From an archaeon (GTDB lineage Archaea > Micrarchaeota > Micrarchaeia > Norongarragalinales > SBBD01), in NCBI GenBank assembly GCA_005239845.1, contig SBBD01000152.1, positions 1 through 6,968 on the forward strand: a stretch of 6,968 bases of DNA, written 5' to 3'. The stretch's first letter is position 1; each line of letters opens with the position of its first letter. Shown here in pieces: positions 1-4,742 of this stretch. The position numbers and the translations under genes were made by a program. The notes beneath the pieces are model-generated. The model did not search any database. It worked only from the letters and a program-made list of their open reading frames with translations, and was not told the origin of the DNA.

Positions 1-258
1 TCGAGGTCCAGAAGCGTCGGGCAATTATTCCCCCACATTCCAAAAAGCCAGCGCACGCCGGAGTTGCTTAAACACGCGCGGCTCACGTATTCCGTTCCCT
101 ACTATATCGCTTTCGGGCTTGCGGTATGGCTGTTCACGAATTCGCTTGTGATTGGAATCATCGGTTTCTTGTGCTACGCGTTCCACGGCACGGTTGACTG
201 GCTCACGTATGGCACGTGGTTCGGAATACGAAACCTATTGCCTTACAGCGACATCTAA
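1..258 (+). CDS. C-terminal part of a small integral membrane protein (5' end outside window)
   Basis: The frame is open from the first base to a TAA at 256-258, giving 85 visible residues, so the gene almost certainly begins upstream; the in-frame TTG at 64 is not needed as a start. The visible part has a basic N-terminal stretch, then two hydrophobic segments at about residues 33-45 and 48-62, and ends in a short polar tail (LLPYSDI). His62 and Asp66 followed by LTYG and then G-x-R-x-L-x-P-x-S recall the H-x3-D-x-x-T signature and C-terminal end of the YdjM/DUF457 family of membrane-bound putative metal-dependent hydrolases. That match is by eye and weak; an unrelated membrane protein is equally possible. 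It is the only gene on this strand before 4348. Confidence 0.6.
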   Translation, partial: SRSRSVGQLFPHIPKSQRTPELLKHARLTYSVPYYIAFGLAVWLFTNSLVIGIIGFLCYAFHGTVDWLTYGTWFGIRNLLPYSDI

Positions 259-483
259 ATGGAAAACGGTCAGCGGAAAAGAATCAGTGGAAACGAAGGG
301 TTGCGGCTTGCTTTTATAGAAGACGAGCGACGATAAGAAAAAGGGCCGGAAACGCCTTGGGAAAGCGAAACGCGTGCAAAAGCTCAAAGGAGGCAAATCC
401 TGAACCAAGCGCTTTCGCTGAAAAAGGAATGGAAGGCCCTACTCTTCGTAAAGGTTGAGGAAAAGCGAAAAAGCGTCGAAAGG
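259..483. other. Gene-free stretch with a possible structured RNA
   Basis: No convincing protein gene is visible in these 225 bases. An ATG directly after the upstream stop opens only a 25-codon frame (259-336). A TATA-like TTTTATAG lies at 311-318. About 25 bases after it begins a perfect 6-bp pairing, AGGGCC at 342-347 with GGCCCT at 435-440. Inside lie small hairpins such as AGGA/TCCT (388-391 with 398-401) and AGCG/CGCT (408-411 with 416-419). This could be a small non-coding RNA or simply intergenic sequence. No signature of tRNA, RNase P RNA, SRP RNA or C/D box RNA was recognised. Confidence 0.3.
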
Positions 484-1578
484 CTAGTGTCTTGCTTGGA
501 AAGCCCTCGTGATGGCCCTTCTTAAAATGGGTTGCAGGGGAACTTCGTGCATGCCTTCCTCGTGCTCTCCGGCGACGTGCGGGTTTTTCTCGCTCAAGTT
601 GAACAAGGCGGCACTTGAAGCGTGCACGTCCCGTCGCTGGCGAGGAGGGGAAAGCCAGTGCACGGGAATATCGGCGCCGGGCCCTTGGTGCACCCACAAG
701 CGCGGCGTTCCTTGCGAGAGAACGGTGTTCACTTCCCGCTTGGTTGCACCGGTCTTTGAAACGCTGTCCACGAACACCAAAAGGTCGCGTTCCGATTGTT
801 CACTCAAGAGCAAGGACAAGTCATCGCCAGGAATTACGGGAGCGCTTTTCGGCGAAGAACGGGAAGGCTTGATGCTCCTTACAACGTAATCCACATCCTT
901 GTGAAAACCCTCTTTCTGTAAGGCATGCTGGAATAAGAGGGCCGGGAAGTTGCCTCCTCTTCTCACGTAAATCAAGGAAACGCGGGGTTTTCCCCGCATA
1001 GGAAAGCTCGCGCTATGCACGTGCTCCACGAGCTGGCGCGCGGCCTGCCGGATGCTTTCCGAGTTGATGTGGGAAGCGTACACGTCCTCCCAAACCTGGT
1101 GCACTTCGTCTGCCTCAAGCTTTCGCGTGTGAGCCCGGTTCTCTTGAATCCATTGCAGCACGTAGTCCAAGGGAGCGCGGGGATTCAGTTGGGCGGCTTG
1201 AAGGACGTTGTGGAGCACGTGCTCGTTCGCGAACAAGTGAGGCCGCGGATGCTGCAAGGCAAAGCGGAGGAACGCGTCTCCAGCCTTCAAGAAAGCGTAA
1301 TGGCCTGCTTGTTTAGGTACGTTTTGGTGGTAGGCGTCTTCGAGCTGGCGCACGAAACGCAGGAATTCGGGGGTTTTAACGCCGGGCTTTCGGGCAAAAC
1401 CCGTTTTCGCGTCGTTCACGTAGTTGGCGTAGTGGGAAGCAAGTCCAGGGTACGACCGGCGTAGTTCTTGAAAGGCTTGCTGGGCTTCCGGAACCAATTT
1501 ACGATACCAGGGCGTGCGTGCGTAAAAGGCAAGGGAACGCACGCCGTTCCGCAGGCGCCTCAATCGCTGAGTGACCAT
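484..1578 (-). CDS. Uncharacterised protein with a phosphoribosyltransferase-like C-terminal domain
   Basis: Predicted 364 residues. The N-terminal ~190 residues are helix-rich, polar and unrecognised. From about residue 198 the pattern matches a type I PRTase fold: a strand with an RGG loop (SLIYVRRGGNFPALL, 202-216), the usual place of the first diphosphate-binding loop, then LLVFVDSVSKTGATKREV at 266-283. This resembles the PRPP-binding signature hhhhDDhhxTGxT, with the second acidic residue replaced by Ser. Substrate and reaction cannot be told; it may be a catalytic PRTase or a regulatory relative. Start choice: the frame also holds an ATG at 1636-1638 touching the toxin stop codon, but the 20 residues in between are hydrophobic, AT-rich and contain TTAATTAA (1601-1608). 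That element sits 26 bases before the ATG at 1578, the spacing of a TATA box for a leaderless archaeal transcript. Coupled translation from 1638 (384 residues) remains possible. Confidence 0.7.
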   Translation of the reverse strand: MVTQRLRRLRNGVRSLAFYARTPWYRKLVPEAQQAFQELRRSYPGLASHYANYVNDAKTGFARKPGVKTPEFLRFVRQLEDAYHQNVPKQAGHYAFLKAGDAFLRFALQHPRPHLFANEHVLHNVLQAAQLNPRAPLDYVLQWIQENRAHTRKLEADEVHQVWEDVYASHINSESIRQAARQLVEHVHSASFPMRGKPRVSLIYVRRGGNFPALLFQHALQKEGFHKDVDYVVRSIKPSRSSPKSAPVIPGDDLSLLLSEQSERDLLVFVDSVSKTGATKREVNTVLSQGTPRLWVHQGPGADIPVHWLSPPRQRRDVHASSAALFNLSEKNPHVAGEHEEGMHEVPLQPILRRAITRAFQARH

Positions 1579-1600
1579 AAATAGAATGGGAAAAGGAAAG

Positions 1601-1608
1601 TTAATTAA
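1601..1608 (-). promoter_or_regulatory. TATA-like box for the PRTase-like gene
   Basis: The palindrome TTAATTAA is centred about 26 bases upstream of the ATG at 1578 on the minus strand, as expected for a leaderless archaeal mRNA. It lies in the only AT-rich patch between the toxin stop and the conserved-looking part of the next protein. It would give this gene a promoter of its own in addition to read-through from the toxin-antitoxin pair. Confidence 0.45.
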
Positions 1609-1638
1609 GAAATGTGTGGCGGCAGCAAACGGTTGCAT

Positions 1639-1914
1639 CTAATATGCGTCGTCGTGGTGGTCAAGCTTGACGAATAAGATAAATTTTTCCTTCTTGAGCA
1701 CTTGGAAAAAGAGCACAAAGTGGCCAACATGCACACGCTTATAGTCAGAGAGGCCGTGCCGCAAATTCTTGAAGTGGTCAATCGTAGTTTCGTCATTCAA
1801 ATCAACAATTTGCCGGATTTTCTTGTAAACAGCGGCGGCAAGGGAAGGGTTTCTCTTGGAAACCTTGATGAGTACGACCTGCAGATGCTCCGAAAGGCGG
1901 TAAGAAAATGGCAT
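1639..1914 (-). CDS. RelE/ParE-superfamily toxin of a type II toxin-antitoxin module
   Basis: A 91-residue basic protein with the small RelE-like architecture: N-terminal strand (SYRLSEHLQVVLIKV), helical hairpin (residues 20-55), then a strand-rich C-terminal half with YKRVHVGHFVLFFQV (58-72) and the ending FVKLDHHDDAY. The central K-R-x-H-V-G-x-F-x-L-x-F strand and terminal H-H-D-x-A-Y match the archaeal RelE-like group, whose members typically cleave mRNA on the ribosome. The function of this one is inferred from the family. Its ATG directly follows the TGA of the antitoxin gene (TGA at 1915-1917, ATG at 1912-1914), so the pair is almost certainly one transcript with coupled translation. 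Its own TAG is directly followed by an ATG in the frame of the next gene. Confidence is high for the family and moderate for toxicity. Confidence 0.82.
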   Translation of the reverse strand: MPFSYRLSEHLQVVLIKVSKRNPSLAAAVYKKIRQIVDLNDETTIDHFKNLRHGLSDYKRVHVGHFVLFFQVLKKEKFILFVKLDHHDDAY

Positions 1915-2175
1915 TCAGGCCACGCCCAGTAACCGTTTAAGTTCGGCATCGGACATGGCTTTAAAGCCATGTTTTCTCATGTCCTCCTCGGCCACCCGGA
2001 TGACATCGCGCACTACTTCTTCTTTTACTTCTCGGTCCACAAAATCGTCGCCGTAAAGCTCGGCGAACTTGTCCAGAGCCTCGCCCTTGTCCTTCAAACC
2101 GAACTTCTCCTTGATGACGCCCAGCACTTGACTGGAATACTTCTTGACCCTTAGATTCACGTGCACATACCCCAT
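1915..2175 (-). CDS. Antitoxin, DUF2683-like, partner of the RelE-type toxin
   Basis: An 86-residue acidic protein. The N-terminus (VHVNLRVKKYSS, then QVLGVIKEKFGLKDKGEAL) has the strand-helix-helix pattern of a ribbon-helix-helix DNA-binding antitoxin and matches archaeal DUF2683 proteins, recognisable by K-x-x-x-G-L-K-D-K-x-E-A. The C-terminal half (residues 46-86) is highly charged helix, as expected for the toxin-wrapping segment. The start at 2175 was chosen because TTTATATT (2208-2215) puts the transcript start near 2186; the in-frame TTG at 2205 would lie upstream of it. The chosen ATG is preceded by AGGTGGAGG (2179-2187), a Shine-Dalgarno-like sequence at close spacing. RHH antitoxins usually repress their own promoter, which is inferred here. 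Confidence 0.8.
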   Translation of the reverse strand: MGYVHVNLRVKKYSSQVLGVIKEKFGLKDKGEALDKFAELYGDDFVDREVKEEVVRDVIRVAEEDMRKHGFKAMSDAELKRLLGVA

Positions 2176-2207
2176 AAGCCTCCACCTAACATAAACTAAG
2201 CCCAAAT

Positions 2208-2215
2208 AATATAAA
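2208..2215 (-). promoter_or_regulatory. TATA box of the toxin-antitoxin operon
   Basis: TTTATATT lies in a strongly AT-rich block (2204-2223) about 25 bases before the predicted transcript start near 2186. The resulting leader of about 10 bases contains only the Shine-Dalgarno-like AGGTGGAGG. The T-rich block may also terminate the upstream tRNA transcript. Confidence 0.6.
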
Positions 2216-2258
2216 AATATTTCGGTATTTGGAAAAGGTGAACGAGCAAATCGGAAAG

Positions 2259-2413
2259 TGGGCCCGCGGAGAATCGAACTCCGGATCTTCAGTGTTTTCC
2301 CGAACGCTTCTCCACGCAGCGAAAAGGGTTTCTTTTTCTGGTGGAGCTCTTTTTCTTTCCAAAGAAAGAGAAGTCCAGTGAGACTGACGTCTTAACCACT
2401 CGACTACGGGCCC
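2259..2413 (-). tRNA. tRNA-Val (anticodon CAC) with an 82-nt intron
   Basis: On the minus strand the 5' GGGCCCG (2407-2413) pairs perfectly with the 3' CGGGCCC (2260-2266), followed by discriminator A at 2259. Other parts in order: TA at 8-9, D arm GTC/GAC with a GTGGTTAA-type loop, anticodon stem TCAGT/ACTGA, a 5-nt variable loop AGATC, and T arm CGGAG-TTCGATT-CTCCG. Removing 2296-2377 gives a 73-nt tRNA with the loop CUCACAC, so the anticodon is CAC (2378-2380), reading GUG valine. The acceptor stem and discriminator match archaeal tRNA-Val as I know them. CCA is not encoded (bases after A73 are CTT), so 3' trimming by tRNase Z (a gene for which lies at 4743-5633) and CCA addition are needed. 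Exons: 2378-2413 and 2259-2295. Confidence 0.92.
2296..2377 (-). other. tRNA-Val intron, apparently at position 36/37
   Basis: The boundary is fixed by the need for A37-C38 before the ACTGA half of the anticodon stem. Splice-site folding supports it. UCUC (nt 31-34) pairs with GGGA (2298-2301). The bulge A35-C36|U is cut after its second base, and the intron side pairs GGA (2374-2376) with UUC (2302-2304) and CUUCUC (2368-2373) with GAGAAG (2307-2312). On the 3' side AA|A precedes A37. This is a relaxed bulge-helix-bulge, because U31 also serves the mature stem. The distal intron forms a further hairpin from CTCTTTCTTT with AAAGAAAAAGAG. Splicing at the canonical 37/38 would leave U37, which is not expected in tRNA-Val. 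Confidence 0.75.
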
Positions 2414-2435
2414 TGGAAACATCTAAAGTAAACAA

Positions 2436-2443
2436 ATTATAAA
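2436..2443 (-). promoter_or_regulatory. TATA box of tRNA-Val
   Basis: TTTATAAT is centred 26-27 bases upstream of tRNA base 1 (2413), the typical archaeal TBP-site spacing. It lies within 25 bases of the rps26e stop codon, so the tRNA has its own promoter, though read-through from rps26e is possible. Confidence 0.7.
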
Positions 2444-2459
2444 GCGTTTTCAGGCAACC

Positions 2460-2780
2460 TTAATCGTACTTGGGCTGGCCGTGTTCTCTCCGCGTGTGCA
2501 CGCCCGTGTGCTCGTTGAAGGCAGGACGGAAGCCGAAACGCTCCCTTTCTCTCTGGGCTTCTGCCATCTTCTTCTTCTTGTCAAAGACGCGCAAGTGCTT
2601 GCCGCAGGAAATGCAGTAGCAGACTTCCCGCGTGATTCTTGGAACCCACTGGTCGTCAAAAACGTCCTTGCGCTCGACGGGGTTCGTCAGGATGACTTTT
2701 TCCAGGAATACGGCCTTGTCCCTGCGCACTTGCCGGCCGCACTTGCTGCAGGAAAGCAACCGCTCGCGTCCTCGACCCAT
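2460..2780 (-). CDS. rps26e: Small ribosomal subunit protein eS26 (S26e)
   Basis: A 106-residue basic protein. The zinc-ribbon pairs are C11-S-K-C14 and C56-I-S-C59, each in eS26 context: CxxCGRxVxRDKAV after the first, and the YCxSCxxH pattern (CYCISCGKH) at the second. Between them lies a family-typical linker ending in WVPRITREV. The tail (residues 66-106) is rich in Lys, Arg and Glu and ends in QPKYD, longer than the short tails I remember from crenarchaeal homologues. eS26 binds near the mRNA exit channel and 3' end of 16S rRNA. To my knowledge it is missing from most euryarchaea and present in TACK and several DPANN lineages, which is a useful phylogenetic hint. The ATG at 2778-2780 has no Shine-Dalgarno sequence. 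The gene is 110 bases downstream of lonB on the same strand. Confidence 0.85.
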   Translation of the reverse strand: MGRGRERLLSCSKCGRQVRRDKAVFLEKVILTNPVERKDVFDDQWVPRITREVCYCISCGKHLRVFDKKKKMAEAQRERERFGFRPAFNEHTGVHTRREHGQPKYD

Positions 2781-2832
2781 AAATGTTCACTGAATCCGTT
2801 GAATGGAAGGCATGTTTTGGTGCTTGGAAAGC

Positions 2833-2850
2833 TTTTAAAACTATTTATTT
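2833..2850 (-). promoter_or_regulatory. Probable promoter of rps26e
   Basis: The minus strand reads AAATAAATAG then TTTTAAAA. Taking TTTTAAAA (2833-2840) as the TBP site puts the start of transcription near 2811 and gives a leader of about 30 bases before the ATG at 2780. The segment sits between the lonB stop codon and rps26e and is the only AT-rich block there. Confidence 0.45.
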
Positions 2851-2862
2851 GGAGGAGGAAAT

Positions 2863-2867
2863 GGAAA
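2863..2867 (-). terminator. Possible T-run terminator after lonB
   Basis: TTTTT on the minus strand lies 24 bases past the lonB TAA stop (2891-2893), without an obvious hairpin. Archaeal termination commonly uses such U-runs. Evidence is positional only. Confidence 0.3.
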
Positions 2868-2890
2868 AAGCAGCTATGATTTCTTTTACC

Positions 2891-4282
2891 TTACTCGGAA
2901 GGGTAATGGTTGTTGCCCAGTTCAATTTTAATGCGGGAAAGCAGGCGGTCTTTCGCCTTGCCGGGCTTTAAGGCGTGCTTCAGCACGTCATACCAGGAAC
3001 GGGCCGGAATGATTTGGATGGCTTTCCGTTGGCTCGCGTCCAGCACCAAGTCGTCCATGCTCGAGGCAGGAACAATGGCTTTCGTGATGCCCGCTTCCAA
3101 GCAGGCCTCTATTTTTGCCGTAACACCTCCAATCGGAAGCACTTCGCCTCTCACGGAAAGCGAGCCGGTCATGCCCACGCTCTGGTCAATAGGCACTTCC
3201 TCTAAAGCGGAAATGACGGCCGTGGCCACGGAAATGCTGGCGCTGTCGCCCTCGACGCCTTCATAGGTCTGCAGGAACTGGATGTGGATGTCGTAAGCGG
3301 AAATGTCTTTGCCGATGTGCTTCTTGATGAGCGCGGACACGTTTTCCACGGCTTCCTTGGCAATGTCCCCCAGCTTTCCAGTGGCGATGATGCGGCCTTC
3401 CTCCTTGCTCGCGGAAGGCGCCACTTCCGCCACGATGGGAAGAATGATGCCGGAATCGCCCATGACGGCAAGCCCGTTGACTCTTCCGACCTCGAAGCCC
3501 TCCGTAAGAAAAATGCGATAGTCCTTCTTGACGTCAATGAATTGCTGGGCGCCTTGTTGCTCCAAGGTACGGGCGAGTTTCTTGGCCTGTCGCACGTGAA
3601 CGGCGGAAACGAAGGAAGCGTTTTCCTCTTTCGCCAAGTCTCCCGCGGCGCGGATCAAGCCCCCCAGTTCGCGGAGCTTCAAGGTCAAGCGGTTCTTGCG
3701 GCCCGCGCGCTTCTTTGCTTCATAAAGAATCTCTTGGATGGCTCCGGAATCGAAGTGGGGAATTTTGGCGTCCTTCTTGATTTCCTGCGCCATGAACTGC
3801 ACGATCTTGAACTCATTTTCCGGAGTGTCCGGCATGCTTTCCTCCATGTAGACTTCATAGCCGTAGCCCCGAATCCGGGAACGCAAGGCAGGATGCATGC
3901 GCCGCAAGTCCACGTAGTTTCCTGCCGCCACCAGCACGAAGTCGCAGGGAACCGGGTCCGTCTTCACCTGCGCGCCGGAAGACATTTCGCTCTGCCCCGT
4001 GATGCTGAACTTTTTCTCTTGAAGCGCCGTCAAGAGCTCTTGCTGGGCCTTGGGGCGCAAGGCGGAGACCTCGTCAATGAATAGCACGCCCTTGTGGGCG
4101 CGGTGAATGGCGCCTGCCTCGATGCGCAAGTGCGCGGGAGTGCCCAAGCCTCCTGAATTGTGCACGAGGACGCCTTCCGCGAAATAGTTTCCCGTAGAGG
4201 TCGTGGCGTTGTAAACCAATCCTTGGAAGGGCCTTGAATTCTTGGAAAGAAGGAAGGCCTCTTTCGGTTTAAAGCGGGCCAT
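2891..4282 (-). CDS. lonB: LonB protease C-terminal half fused behind a split-intein C-fragment
   Basis: 463 residues. Residues 1-42 are an intein C-fragment ending [11 protein letters not shown]. From Ser43 the protein is archaeal Lon[10 protein letters not shown], Walker B (VLFIDEV, 66-72), GQSEMSSGA (96-104), sensor 1 (VAAGN, 118-122), arginine finger region ([12 protein letters not shown], 130-141), sensor 2 region ([14 protein letters not shown]), then the protease domain with catalytic Ser347 in GDSAS and Lys390 in GGVTAKIEA. LonB is an ATP-dependent, membrane-anchored AAA+ protease; here the substrate-side N-terminal region, Walker A and the transmembrane helices (about 200 residues) are absent. 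An in-frame TGA at 4307-4309 and a TATA box at 4313-4320 show that the gene starts here. All visible catalytic residues are intact, so decay is unlikely. The N-half must be encoded outside this window and joined by trans-splicing; this is inference from the intein end. Confidence 0.93.
   Translation of the reverse strand: MARFKPKEAFLLSKNSRPFQGLVYNATTSTGNYFAEGVLVHNSGGLGTPAHLRIEAGAIHRAHKGVLFIDEVSALRPKAQQELLTALQEKKFSITGQSEMSSGAQVKTDPVPCDFVLVAAGNYVDLRRMHPALRSRIRGYGYEVYMEESMPDTPENEFKIVQFMAQEIKKDAKIPHFDSGAIQEILYEAKKRAGRKNRLTLKLRELGGLIRAAGDLAKEENASFVSAVHVRQAKKLARTLEQQGAQQFIDVKKDYRIFLTEGFEVGRVNGLAVMGDSGIILPIVAEVAPSASKEEGRIIATGKLGDIAKEAVENVSALIKKHIGKDISAYDIHIQFLQTYEGVEGDSASISVATAVISALEEVPIDQSVGMTGSLSVRGEVLPIGGVTAKIEACLEAGITKAIVPASSMDDLVLDASQRKAIQIIPARSWYDVLKHALKPGKAKDRLLSRIKIELGNNHYPSE
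4157..4282 (-). other. Intein C-terminal fragment (IntC), 42 codons
   Basis: The segment has a basic N-terminal region ([10 protein letters not shown]), then block F/G motifs of Hint-fold inteins: [18 protein letters not shown], and LVHN with penultimate His41 and terminal Asn42. The +1 extein residue is Ser43 (codon 4154-4156), a valid class 1 nucleophile. Its length is close to that of known natural IntC pieces such as cyanobacterial DnaE (about 36). Asp, common after VY in block F, is Asn here (VYN). The junction falls at HDPFQ|SGGLG when compared with thermococcal LonB as I remember it; those proteins are known to carry inteins, but I cannot confirm from memory that the site is identical. 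Confidence 0.88.
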
Positions 4283-4312
4283 AGGCTTCCCACCACGTAC
4301 ACGAAATCAAGG

Positions 4313-4320
4313 TTTATAAA
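4313..4320. promoter_or_regulatory. Palindromic TATA box shared by lonB and the divergent membrane protein gene
   Basis: TTTATAAA reads the same on both strands. Its centre is about 34 bases from the lonB ATG (4282, minus) and about 32 bases from the ATG at 4348 (plus), so a start 25-27 bases away would give leaders of only several bases in either direction. No other TATA-like element lies in the 65-base gap. Divergent, possibly competing, transcription from one TBP site is inferred. Confidence 0.65.
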
Positions 4321-4347
4321 CGGCGTGATGTAATGTAGTCGAAGTCT

Positions 4348-4731
4348 ATGAGCTTGCTGCCGTTCGACTATTTCTTCGTGGTGTTGTCCTTCACGTTTTT
4401 CGGCATCCTGACCCTGTACGCGCTGCGGACGTACTTGTACTTCAAGGAAAGCAGCCTCGCCCACCACCTCAAAATCATTTCAGGCGGCTTGGCGTTGTTC
4501 ACGGTGGCCAAGCTGGTCAGCATGGGCGAGGCTCTGGAGCTGCTGGACTACCCCTATGCGGACAACATCCTCGAAATGCTGGGCGCGCTGGCCATCTTGT
4601 TCGGCATCATCGACTTCAGGAAAGAATTCCTGCGGTTCAAGTGGCTCAAGGAAATCGAGGCTCAAATTGCGGCCGAGCGCCAGTTCTTCGAGGACAGCGA
4701 GGGAAGGAAAACGGCGCGAAAAGGCAGGTGA
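4348..4731 (+). CDS. Small three-helix membrane protein of unknown function
   Basis: 127 residues, not recognised. Three hydrophobic segments are visible at about residues 7-27, 42-58 and 71-89, followed by a charged, probably helical cytoplasmic tail (90-127) rich in Lys, Glu and Arg. No catalytic motif, cysteine pair or signal cleavage site is seen. The hydrophobic helices with glycine spacing (SGGLALF, MLGALAILFGII) resemble the helix-packing sensor or scaffold segments found in front of archaeal signalling domains, but none follows here. The ATG at 4348 lies about 32 bases after the shared TATA box, so a near-leaderless transcript is expected. It diverges from lonB, a membrane-protease gene, so a related role is possible but unproven. 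It ends 11 bases from the converging rnz gene. Confidence 0.75.
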   Translation: MSLLPFDYFFVVLSFTFFGILTLYALRTYLYFKESSLAHHLKIISGGLALFTVAKLVSMGEALELLDYPYADNILEMLGALAILFGIIDFRKEFLRFKWLKEIEAQIAAERQFFEDSEGRKTARKGR

Positions 4732-4742
4732 GACCCAAAAGC

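Noticed and set aside
216..458. Plus-strand 80-codon open frame rich in Arg and Lys
   Set aside because: It overlaps the end of the upstream membrane protein in another frame, has biased basic composition, and has no start signal.
400..525. CTG-initiated small frame after an AAAGGAGG sequence (41 codons)
   Set aside because: The ribosome-site spacing is attractive, but a CTG start is rare, there is no ATG/GTG/TTG in the frame, and it runs into the end of the opposite gene.
2176..2205. Antitoxin start at the in-frame TTG at 2205
   Set aside because: It would lie upstream of the predicted transcript start given the TATA box at 2208-2215. The ATG at 2175 has a ribosome site and a family-like N-terminus.
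3284..4084. Long plus-strand open frame (266 codons) opposite lonB
   Set aside because: It mirrors the codons of the clearly homologous lonB gene, has low-complexity His/Arg/Val-rich composition and no promoter or family match.
4283..4467. lonB N-half continuing upstream in another frame through a frameshift
   Set aside because: Minus-strand frames upstream of 4282 show no intein or LonB-like sequence, and the in-frame TGA, TATA box and divergent gene argue for a true gene start.
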